5,555 nt of DNA from NCBI GenBank assembly GCA_900547385.1, contig URGQ01000072.1, positions 1 to 5,555 on the forward strand, in the 5' to 3' direction. The notes beneath the pieces are model-generated. The model was not told the DNA's origin. It saw nothing but the letters and a program-made list of their open reading frames with translations, and made no database searches. Within the stretch, counting starts at the first letter, position 1, and each line of letters begins with the position of its first letter. The position numbers were made by a program, and so were the translations under genes. This DNA comes from an uncultured Oscillospiraceae bacterium (GTDB lineage Bacteria; Bacillota; Clostridia; Oscillospirales; Ruminococcaceae). Shown one piece after another: positions 1-5,555 of the stretch.

Positions 1-78
1 CTGCGCCCCGGCCCTGCCCTTTGCACTTCCCCTTCCTAGGAGTGCCCCCAAACCACCCACAGAAAAGGAGTGACCCCC
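1..78 (+). other. Leader upstream of dnaB, no identifiable gene
   Basis: This stretch is rich in C and pyrimidines. Two forward frames run in from the window edge and stop here, with TAG at 37-39 and TGA at 71-73. Either could be the tail of an upstream gene, but the residues are proline-rich and match nothing I recognise. The TTGCAC at 21-26 has no AT-rich -10 box at a suitable distance, so I see no promoter. In related Firmicutes the gene before dnaB is often rplI, but nothing here shows that. Confidence 0.4.
66..70 (+). promoter_or_regulatory. Ribosome binding site of dnaB (AGGAG)
   Basis: AGGAG ends 8 bases before the ATG at 79, which is good spacing for a Shine-Dalgarno element. A GTG in the same frame begins at 70 and overlaps the element itself, so it cannot be served by it. 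This decides the start in favour of the ATG at 79. Confidence 0.8.
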
Positions 79-1419
79 ATGCCCGCGGATTATATGACCA
101 CCGAGAGCCGTCTGCCCTTCAGCCTGGAGGCGGAGCAATCGGTGCTGGGCGCCGCCCTGCTGGACGCCGGCTGTGTGCCGGACCTAGTGCGGCTGGTGCG
201 CCCGGAGTTTTTCTACCGGGAGCAGCACCGCAAGATCTTTGAGGTAATCTCCGGAAAGTTTACCCTGGGTGAGCCCATCGATATCGTCACGGTGATGGAG
301 GCCGCTGTGCGGGAGGAGATTTTCTCCACCCCGGAGGAGACCAAGGCCTACTTGGCCCAGTTGGCGCAGATGGTGCCCTCGGTGCGCAATTTGGAGGCCT
401 ACACCAATATCCTGCAAAGTAAGTACCACCTGCGGGCACTCATCACCACCTCCCGGGACATCATAGAGCAGGCGGAAGCCCCCACGGCCCAGCCGGAGGG
501 ACTCCTGGAATATGCCGAGCAGCGGATCTATGATATCCGCAACGGCCACAATAACGATAGCCTGATCCCGGTTTCCCGCGTGGTGCTGGAGACCTTTGAC
601 CATTTGCAGCGCCTTTCCGGCGAAAACCGAGCCGATTACCTGGGGATTTCCACCGGCTACGGCGACCTGGACCGTACCATCACCGGCCTTAATAAATCCG
701 ACCTTATCCTGGTGGCGGCCCGCCCCGGCATGGGCAAAACGGCCTTCGCCCTCAATATCGCCGCCAATGTGGCGCTGCGGGGCAAAAAGACTGTCGCCAT
801 CTTCTCGCTGGAAATGAGCCGCGAGCAGCTGATGAACCGTCTTTTCGCTTCGGAGGGCGGTATCGACAGTCGTAGACTCCTCACCGGTGAGCTTTCCACC
901 GAGGACTGGGGCAAGGTAGCCGATCTTTCCCCCCTCTTTGGCGCGGCGCCCCTCTACATGGATGACACCGCCGGTATTACCGTGGCGGAGATGAAGGCCA
1001 AGCTGCGCCGTGTGCGGAATTTGGGCCTTGTCGTTATCGACTATCTGCAGCTGATGAGCACCGGCCGCCGCAGCGATAACCGTGTGCAGGAGGTCTCCGA
1101 GATTACCCGGAGCCTGAAAATTATGGCCAAGGAGCTGAATGTACCGGTCATCACCCTGTCGCAGCTTTCCCGTGGTCCGGAAAGCCGCAGCGACCACCGC
1201 CCCATGCTGTCCGATCTGCGTGAATCTGGCTCCATCGAGCAGGATGCCGATATCGTGCTGTTCCTGTACCGGGAAGCCTACTACGAAAAAGACCGGGACG
1301 ACCAGTCGGAAGCCGAGTGCATCGTGGCCAAGAACCGCCACGGCGAGACCGGCTCCATCAACCTGCGGTGGGATGGCCGTTATACCCGGTTCTTCAGCGT
1401 GGATCGCAACCGCGAATGA
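79..1419 (+). CDS. dnaB: Replicative DNA helicase DnaB
   Basis: This is the hexameric ATP-driven helicase that unwinds DNA ahead of the replication fork and recruits primase (called dnaC in Bacillus). The protein is 446 residues, normal for the family. The N-terminal DnaB domain begins near residue 12 (LPFSLEAEQSVLGA), and the RecA-like ATPase spans roughly 186-446. Visible motifs are Walker A ARPGMGKT (K220, T221), the glutamate of FSLEMS (E245), Walker B VVIDYLQL (D321), SQLSR (Q362, R365), the DLRESGSIEQDAD block, and KNRHGETG near 418-425, which supplies the arginine finger region. No intein interrupts the Walker A loop or the later motifs where DnaB inteins usually insert. The ATG at 79 is chosen for its well-spaced AGGAG; GTG 70 and ATG 94 are the alternatives. 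The stop overlaps the tilS start (ATGA), which implies coupled translation. Confidence 0.97.
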   Translation: MPADYMTTESRLPFSLEAEQSVLGAALLDAGCVPDLVRLVRPEFFYREQHRKIFEVISGKFTLGEPIDIVTVMEAAVREEIFSTPEETKAYLAQLAQMVPSVRNLEAYTNILQSKYHLRALITTSRDIIEQAEAPTAQPEGLLEYAEQRIYDIRNGHNNDSLIPVSRVVLETFDHLQRLSGENRADYLGISTGYGDLDRTITGLNKSDLILVAARPGMGKTAFALNIAANVALRGKKTVAIFSLEMSREQLMNRLFASEGGIDSRRLLTGELSTEDWGKVADLSPLFGAAPLYMDDTAGITVAEMKAKLRRVRNLGLVVIDYLQLMSTGRRSDNRVQEVSEITRSLKIMAKELNVPVITLSQLSRGPESRSDHRPMLSDLRESGSIEQDADIVLFLYREAYYEKDRDDQSEAECIVAKNRHGETGSINLRWDGRYTRFFSVDRNRE

Positions 1420-2807
1420 GCACACCGCTGGAGCAAAAGGCACTTTTGGCCCTGCGCCAATATTCCCTGTTTACCCAGGGCGACAGGATCGCTGTCGGGG
1501 TCTCCGGCGGCGCGGATTCTGTCGCTCTTTTACGCTTTTTGGCTGTCCTGCGGGAGGAATACCGCTGGGAGCTGATCGTCTGCCACATTCACCACGGGCT
1601 GCGCGGCGCTGAAGCCGACCGGGACGAGCAGTTTGTGCGGGAGCTGGCCGGGCAGCTGGGACTGCCCTATGCTGTCCGCCATATTGATGCCGCCGCCCTG
1701 GCGCTGGAAAACCACCTTTCGGTGGAGGAAGCCGGCCGCGACGCCCGTTATGATTTTTTTGCCGAAACGGCAGGGGAGGGGGGGCGCATCGCCACCGCCC
1801 ACACCCTGGATGATACCATTGAAACGGTGCTGATGAACCTGATAAGGGGCACCGGTCTGCACGGGCTGTGCGGCATCCCCCGCATCCGGGGCAACATCGT
1901 CCGTCCTCTGCTGGATGTGACCCGCGCCGAGGTAGAGGAATACCTGGCCCTGCTGGGCCAGCCCTACTGCACCGATAGCACCAATCTTTCCGACGACTAT
2001 ACCCGCAACCGCGTTCGGCACGATATTTTGCCGCGGCTTCGCGAATTGAACCCGAACTTTACCGGGGCCATGGCCCGTATGCTGCCCCAGCTGGCCGCCC
2101 AGTGGGGCCTCATCGAGCAGCTCGCCGAGAGCGCGGCGCAGCAGCTGCAGGGTGCCGCCGCAGGCGGCACCCTGGATCGGCAGGGCCTTTTGGCCTTGCC
2201 GGAGCCGGTCTGCGACCGGCTGCTGCTGCGCCTATTGGAGCAGCAGGGCCTGCCCCGTTCGGCCGCTGTGCTGGCGCGCATGAAGGAGACCCTCCGCTCC
2301 GGCGGCAAGCTGGATATCGCAGAGCGGGCCTGGTACCTCATCGCCGAGGGCAGCTGGGCGCTCTTGAGTTACCAGCCGCCGGGGGGCATCCCGCCGGTTT
2401 TGGTGCCGTTCCCCTTGCCGCAAAAGGTTGTCATTCTGCCCTTTGGCCGGCAAAAACGGATAAAACTGACGCTTTGCAACAAAATAGTTGCGAAACAGTC
2501 CGAAAAATTTAACATTTCCCTCTTAAAAAATGTGGTGGATTGTGATAAGATAATAGGTAATTCGGTTCTGCGTACCCGCCGCCCCGGCGACCGCATCCGC
2601 ACAGCCAAAACAGGGAAGCCGCTCCCGTTGGGAGAGGCTTGGGCCGTCGCCGGCATTCCGGCGTCGCTGCGCCCCGCTTTGGCGGTACTGGCAGATGATA
2701 ACGGTGTGCTGTGGGCCGAGGGCCTCGGCAGCGATTCCCGCGCCGCTGTGACCGAAAAAACCGGACAATATGTGATAATTGAGTGCCAGGAGGAAAAAAC
2801 ACCATGA
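1416..2807 (+). CDS. tilS: tRNA(Ile)-lysidine synthetase TilS
   Basis: TilS uses ATP to attach lysine to C34 of the tRNA-Ile with a CAU anticodon, changing it from a methionine to an isoleucine tRNA that reads AUA. The product is 463 residues, a usual length. The N-terminal PP-loop ATPase carries SGGADS (30-35), HIHHGLRG (57-64), ATAHTLDD (126-133) followed by the ETVLMNLIRGTGLHGL block, RPLLDVTR (163-170), and DSTN...YTRNRVR (187-201). A helical linker follows. The C-terminal domain opens with VLRTRRPGDRI (384-394), but the usual lysine-rich KKLKDFF-type element is replaced by GKPLPLGEAW, so this domain is divergent. The start is the ATG overlapping the dnaB stop. No clear Shine-Dalgarno precedes it, so translation probably depends on ribosomes finishing dnaB. 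Codons 346-385 lie in an AT-rich island. Six of 25 isoleucine codons are AUA. The stop overlaps hpt by ATGA. Confidence 0.95.
   Translation: MSTPLEQKALLALRQYSLFTQGDRIAVGVSGGADSVALLRFLAVLREEYRWELIVCHIHHGLRGAEADRDEQFVRELAGQLGLPYAVRHIDAAALALENHLSVEEAGRDARYDFFAETAGEGGRIATAHTLDDTIETVLMNLIRGTGLHGLCGIPRIRGNIVRPLLDVTRAEVEEYLALLGQPYCTDSTNLSDDYTRNRVRHDILPRLRELNPNFTGAMARMLPQLAAQWGLIEQLAESAAQQLQGAAAGGTLDRQGLLALPEPVCDRLLLRLLEQQGLPRSAAVLARMKETLRSGGKLDIAERAWYLIAEGSWALLSYQPPGGIPPVLVPFPLPQKVVILPFGRQKRIKLTLCNKIVAKQSEKFNISLLKNVVDCDKIIGNSVLRTRRPGDRIRTAKTGKPLPLGEAWAVAGIPASLRPALAVLADDNGVLWAEGLGSDSRAAVTEKTGQYVIIECQEEKTP
2148..2174 (+). repeat. Perfect 12-bp inverted repeat inside tilS
   Basis: The left arm CAGGGTGCCGCC (2148-2159) and right arm GGCGGCACCCTG (2163-2174) are exact reverse complements around the 3-base loop GCA. 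It is in frame and encodes an alanine/glycine-rich stretch of the linker after the catalytic domain (about codons 245-253). In RNA it would be a very stable hairpin. There is no T-tract directly after it, so it is not a standard terminator. It may be a structural element or a chance result of GC-rich codons. Confidence 0.75.
2451..2570 (+). other. AT-rich island within tilS coding sequence
   Basis: By hand count these 120 bases are about 34% GC, while the 60 bases at 2581-2640 are about 68%. The reading frame continues unbroken and encodes a lysine/asparagine/isoleucine-rich segment (about residues 346-385) that joins the linker to the C-terminal domain. The LLKNVVDCDKI part followed by VLRTRRPGD resembles clostridial TilS proteins, so the segment looks like native TilS sequence and not a foreign insert. 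It contains four AUA codons (349, 357, 379, 380) and a small stem-loop. Confidence 0.7.
2473..2494 (+). repeat. Stem-loop in the AT-rich part of tilS
   Basis: TTTGCAAC (2473-2480) pairs with GTTGCGAA (2487-2494), giving 8 base pairs with one G-T wobble around the loop AAAATA. The last three loop bases (2484-2486) are exactly the in-frame AUA codon 357. No T-tract follows on the + strand. Whether it has any role is unknown. Confidence 0.45.
2788..2793 (+). promoter_or_regulatory. Ribosome binding site of hpt (AGGAGG)
   Basis: A full-consensus AGGAGG lies inside the last codons of tilS, 10 bases before the ATG at 2804. The next in-frame ATG at 2810 would be 16 bases away, so this site fixes the start at 2804. 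Unlike tilS, hpt has its own strong initiation signal in addition to the ATGA overlap. Confidence 0.85.
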
Positions 2808-3352
2808 GAATGGATAAGGACATCTGCAAGGTAATGTTCAATGAGGTGGAGCTGCAGGGCGTATGCAAGCGGCTAGGCGAGCAGATCACCAAGGACTATG
2901 AGGGCAAGGATCTTTTAATCGTCGGTATCCTCAATGGCGCCATCGTTTTCGTCACCGATCTCATGCGCCAGATCGACCGCCAGATCAATATCGATTTTAT
3001 GTCCGTTTCCAGCTACGGCAGCGGCACCACCTCCTCCGGCAATATCCATGTGGCCAAGGATCTTAATTCCGATATCGCCGGCCGCAATGTCCTCATCGTG
3101 GAGGACATTCTGGATACCGGCAACACCCTGCACCAGCTCACCAAGATGCTCAAGGAGCGCAATCCCGCCTCCCTGAAGGTATGCGTGCTGCTGGATAAGC
3201 CCGCCCGCCGGGAGCAGGAGATCTACGCCGATTATGTCGGTTACACCATTCCCGATGCCTTTGTGGTGGGCTACGGTCTCGATTACGCCGAGGAATACCG
3301 CAATCTGCCCTACATCGGCGTCCTTTCCCCCAGCGTTTATTCCCACGAATAA
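2804..3352 (+). CDS. hpt: Hypoxanthine-guanine phosphoribosyltransferase
   Basis: This purine salvage enzyme of the cytoplasm converts hypoxanthine or guanine plus PRPP to IMP or GMP. The protein is 182 residues, typical for bacterial Hpt. The type I PRPP-binding motif is VLIVEDILDTGNTL (about 96-109) with acidic pair E100/D101 and D104 in the position of the catalytic base. The flexible loop is SSYGSGTTSSG (69-79). K132 in LLDKPARR and the FVVGYGLDY block (153-161, with D160) match the purine-binding lysine, aromatic and aspartate positions of the family. The start is set by AGGAGG and overlaps the tilS stop. In Listeria the two enzymes are fused into one protein; here they are separate but coupled. 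In B. subtilis HprT is reported to act with TilS as an activator of ftsH, the next gene. Xanthine phosphoribosyltransferase is a less likely alternative given the motif match and the neighbours. Confidence 0.96.
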   Translation: MRMDKDICKVMFNEVELQGVCKRLGEQITKDYEGKDLLIVGILNGAIVFVTDLMRQIDRQINIDFMSVSSYGSGTTSSGNIHVAKDLNSDIAGRNVLIVEDILDTGNTLHQLTKMLKERNPASLKVCVLLDKPARREQEIYADYVGYTIPDAFVVGYGLDYAEEYRNLPYIGVLSPSVYSHE

Positions 3353-3369
3353 TCAAATCTGCCCAAGAC

Positions 3370-3374
3370 AGGAG
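3370..3374 (+). promoter_or_regulatory. Ribosome binding site of ftsH (AGGAG)
   Basis: AGGAG lies in the 30-base gap after hpt and ends 8 bases before the TTG at 3383. An in-frame GTG begins at 3374, inside the element, and so is not a believable start. The layout (AGGAGTGA with a start 8 bases after AGGAG) repeats that of dnaB. Confidence 0.75.
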
Positions 3375-3382
3375 TGAAGTCA

Positions 3383-5452
3383 TTGTCACCCAAAAAGAGA
3401 AACTGGATCGCCCCGGTAGTGCTCATCGCGCTGTTCTTCTACATGGCGGTCCGCATTTTCAGCATGAATACCGCCCAGCCCAAGGTGGAGTACCGCACCA
3501 TCATCGATTACTTTAAGAATGAGCAGGTGGCGGAGTATGAGTTGGATTTTGGCACCGGCGAGCTGACCATGCAGCTCAATGATGAGAAAAAGACCACCAT
3601 CACCTACAGTGTGCCGAATCTCAGCCTGTTCCTGCAGGATACCCACGCCCTGGTAGATGAGTATAATGCCGAGCATCCCGATGCACCCATCAAGCAGTAC
3701 TATGATGCCGCCGAGGCCATGCCCTGGTGGTTCGATATGCTGCCGCTGCTGCTCACCGTGCTGCTCATGGGCGGCTTCTGGTATATCCTCATGAAGCGCT
3801 CTGGCGGCGGGGGCAACCCCATGGCCTTTGCCAAGCTGAAGCCCAAGCAGCAGGATCCCCACAACCGTGTTACCTTTGATGATGTGGCCGGCGCCGATGA
3901 GGAAAAGGAGGAACTGGAGGAGATCGTCCAGTTCCTTAGGGACCCCGGCAAGTTCAATGCGCTGGGCGCTCGCATTCCCAAGGGAGTTTTGCTCATGGGC
4001 CCTCCTGGAACCGGTAAGACCCTGCTGGCCAAAGCCGTCGCGGGCGAGGCCGGTGTGCCGTTCTTCTCCATCTCCGGCTCCGACTTTGTAGAGATGTTCG
4101 TCGGCGTGGGTGCTTCCCGTGTCCGCGATTTGTTTGAACAGGCCAAAAAGAGCGCGCCCAGCATTGTTTTCATCGATGAGATCGACGCCGTGGGCCGTCA
4201 CCGCGGCTCCGGTTTGGGCGGCGGCCACGATGAGCGTGAGCAGACCCTGAACCAGCTGCTGGTGGAAATGGATGGCTTTGCGCCCAATCTAGGCGTTATC
4301 GTTATGGCGGCCACCAACCGCAAGGATATCCTGGACCCCGCTCTGCTGCGTCCCGGCCGCTTTGACCGCCATATCACCGTCAATTATCCCGATGTGAAGG
4401 GCCGCGAGGCGATCCTTCGCGTCCATACCCGCAATAAACCCATTGGCCCGGATGTGGACCTTGCCGTGATCGCCCGCTTTACCGGTGGCTTTACCGGCGC
4501 CGATCTCGAAAACCTGACCAATGAGGCTGCGCTGCTGGCCGCCCGCAAGAATCGCAAGGCCATCACCATGGAGGATATCCAGGAGGCCACCCTGAAGGTC
4601 GCCGTTGGCCCCGAAAAGCGCAGCCATGTCATCACCGATAAGGAGCGCCGCCTGACCGCTTACCACGAGTCCGGCCACGCCATCGTCACCTACTACTGCC
4701 CCCAGCAGGATAAGGTGCATCAGGTTTCCATCGTTCCCCGCGGCTGGGCGGGCGGCTTTACCCTGGCTCTGCCGGAGAAGGATGTGAGCTACCAGACCAA
4801 GAAGTGGATGGAGGAGGAAATCGCTGTACTGCTGGCCGGCCGCGTGGCCGAACAACTGGTGCTGGAGGATGTCTCCACCGGTGCCTCCAATGACATCGAG
4901 CGGGCCACCAAGATTGCCCGCGCCATGGTGTGCCGCTACGGCTTCAGCGAAAAGCTCGGCCCCATGATCTACGGCTCCGACCAGGAGGAGGTATTCCTGG
5001 GCCGCGACCTGGGCCACGCCCGTGATTATTCCGAGGAGGTTGCCGGCCAGATCGACGAGGAAGCCCGTCGCTTCATTGATGAGGGCTACAATAAGGCTGT
5101 TTCCCTGCTGGAAGAGCATATGGATCAGCTGCATGCCCTGGCCGAATTCCTAATGAAGTATGAAAAGATCGACGGCGATCTCTTCGCCGAGGTCATGAGC
5201 GGCGTCATCTCCTTTGGCGAGGCCGCCGAGCGCACCGAGCAGGAGCTGGCCTCCGCCCGCGAAAAGGCCGAGCGAGCCCGCCTGCAGAAGGAGGCCCAGC
5301 AGAAGGCCGCCGAGGAAAAGAAGGCCCAGCAGGGCTTCTCGGTGGACCCTTTGGATTTCCACCTGCCCCATGAGGAGCCCCCGGCCCCGCCGATGGAGGA
5401 ACCCAAGGAGGACGAGGATAAGCAGGATCCTTCCGGCCCCGCAGACCTGTAA
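3383..5452 (+). CDS. ftsH: ATP-dependent zinc metalloprotease FtsH
   Basis: FtsH is a membrane-anchored hexameric AAA+ protease that extracts and degrades damaged membrane proteins and some short-lived cytoplasmic proteins. The product is 689 residues from the TTG start, somewhat longer than E. coli FtsH (644). Order of parts: transmembrane helix 1 (about 8-26), an extracytoplasmic domain (about 27-114), transmembrane helix 2 (about 115-137), a glycine-rich linker, the AAA+ domain, the peptidase domain and a charged tail. Motifs are Walker A GPPGTGKT (206-213), pore loop MFVGVG with F239, Walker B VFIDEID (D265, E266), second region of homology with arginine fingers R323 and R326, and zinc site HESGH (H428, E429, H432) with D504 of GASNDI as the third ligand. 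The distances between these match E. coli closely. The region after about residue 611 is an alanine/glutamate/lysine-rich helix, then a proline/acidic tail from about 651. The TTG start is preferred for its AGGAG spacing; the GTG at 3374 would add three residues. Confidence 0.97.
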   Translation: MSPKKRNWIAPVVLIALFFYMAVRIFSMNTAQPKVEYRTIIDYFKNEQVAEYELDFGTGELTMQLNDEKKTTITYSVPNLSLFLQDTHALVDEYNAEHPDAPIKQYYDAAEAMPWWFDMLPLLLTVLLMGGFWYILMKRSGGGGNPMAFAKLKPKQQDPHNRVTFDDVAGADEEKEELEEIVQFLRDPGKFNALGARIPKGVLLMGPPGTGKTLLAKAVAGEAGVPFFSISGSDFVEMFVGVGASRVRDLFEQAKKSAPSIVFIDEIDAVGRHRGSGLGGGHDEREQTLNQLLVEMDGFAPNLGVIVMAATNRKDILDPALLRPGRFDRHITVNYPDVKGREAILRVHTRNKPIGPDVDLAVIARFTGGFTGADLENLTNEAALLAARKNRKAITMEDIQEATLKVAVGPEKRSHVITDKERRLTAYHESGHAIVTYYCPQQDKVHQVSIVPRGWAGGFTLALPEKDVSYQTKKWMEEEIAVLLAGRVAEQLVLEDVSTGASNDIERATKIARAMVCRYGFSEKLGPMIYGSDQEEVFLGRDLGHARDYSEEVAGQIDEEARRFIDEGYNKAVSLLEEHMDQLHALAEFLMKYEKIDGDLFAEVMSGVISFGEAAERTEQELASAREKAERARLQKEAQQKAAEEKKAQQGFSVDPLDFHLPHEEPPAPPMEEPKEDEDKQDPSGPADL

Positions 5453-5469
5453 TTTCATCGTTTTTTCCA

Positions 5470-5510
5470 CCCCCGACAGAATCCAAGGTTCTGCCGGGGG
5501 ATTTCCTTTC
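5470..5510 (+). terminator. Probable intrinsic terminator after ftsH
   Basis: Eighteen bases after the ftsH stop, CCCCCGACAGAA (5470-5481) pairs with TTCTGCCGGGGG (5489-5500). This gives 11 of 12 paired positions with one A-C mismatch and a 7-base loop. The following ATTTCCTTTC is T-rich but broken by cytosines, so termination may be moderate. The T6 run at 5461-5466 lies before the stem and does not serve the + strand; read on the other strand it gives an A-tract, so a bidirectional role is not supported. The remaining bases to 5555 hold no recognisable gene. Confidence 0.65.
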
Positions 5511-5555
5511 CGGGCTTCTGCAGCATCCCGGACGCCCGCAGGGCCGGCGGCCTTC

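Noticed and set aside
21..49. Possible sigma-70 promoter from TTGCAC before dnaB
   Set aside because: At 16-18 bases downstream the sequence is GC-rich with nothing like TATAAT.
21..242. Short + strand open frame in the leader running into dnaB
   Set aside because: It overlaps most of the conserved DnaB N-terminal domain in another frame and has no ribosome binding site.
715..745. Intein in DnaB
   Set aside because: The Walker A region and later motifs run without interruption and the protein has normal length.
1317..1415. Upstream GTG extension of tilS inside dnaB
   Set aside because: The added 33 residues would overlap dnaB fully and are unlike TilS. The ATG at 1416 begins the normal TilS N-terminus just before the PP-loop.
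184..1443. Long open frame (419 codons) on the - strand across dnaB
   Set aside because: It is an antisense shadow created by GC-rich codon bias in dnaB. It has no ribosome binding site or recognisable domain, and dnaB is unmistakable on the other strand.
2148..2200. Intrinsic terminator inside tilS
   Set aside because: The 12-bp stem is not followed by a T-tract; the only T4 run is about 14 bases beyond the stem, and the gene continues for more than 600 bases.
2451..2570. Foreign insertion or mobile fragment in tilS
   Set aside because: Despite the AT-rich composition the frame is intact, there are no flanking repeats, and the encoded residues resemble clostridial TilS.
3386..5134. Two long - strand open frames (about 280 codons each) opposite ftsH
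   Set aside because: They mirror the codon bias of ftsH, have no domain-like composition, and lie entirely opposite a strongly conserved gene.
1..5555. CRISPR array, tRNA or rRNA gene, transposon, phage or defence genes
   Set aside because: I saw no regularly spaced repeats, RNA gene signatures, transposase or integrase motifs; nearly the whole window is occupied by four conserved genes.

Overview
The window is a compact, GC-rich housekeeping locus with all four genes on the + strand: dnaB (replicative helicase), tilS (tRNA-Ile lysidine synthetase), hpt (hypoxanthine-guanine phosphoribosyltransferase) and ftsH (membrane AAA+ zinc protease). It ends in a stem-loop that looks like an intrinsic terminator. 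The order tilS-hpt-ftsH is a well-known Firmicutes arrangement. Together with the high GC, the strong AGGAGG-type ribosome binding sites and the clostridial flavour of the TilS linker and C-terminus, it suggests a GC-rich member of the Clostridia. Oscillospirales is my best guess, but this is an inference from gene content and style and not a proven placement.

Layout. Positions 1-78 are a C-rich leader carrying the dnaB ribosome binding site; any upstream gene cannot be identified. dnaB (79-1419) overlaps tilS (1416-2807) by the ATGA tetranucleotide, and tilS overlaps hpt (2804-3352) in the same way. hpt is separated from ftsH (3383-5452) by only 30 bases that hold the ftsH ribosome binding site and lead into a TTG start. 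A GC-rich stem-loop at 5470-5500 follows ftsH. The last 45 bases hold no recognisable gene.

How the genes work together. The overlaps and short gaps make a single transcript with translational coupling likely. The products serve different processes: replication fork unwinding, decoding of AUA codons, purine salvage and membrane protein quality control. In Bacillus subtilis TilS and HprT have been reported to form a complex that activates ftsH, so the shared locus may be regulatory as well as structural.

No undescribed system (defence, mobile or secretion) is visible. The points that deserve a second look are subtle and lie mostly in tilS. In-frame AUA codons, which need the TilS product to be read, are concentrated in tilS itself (6, against 1 in dnaB and 0 in hpt and ftsH). 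About 120 bp of tilS forms an AT-rich island in a GC-rich gene, and a perfect 12-bp inverted repeat sits in the coding sequence. The TilS C-terminal domain is also divergent.
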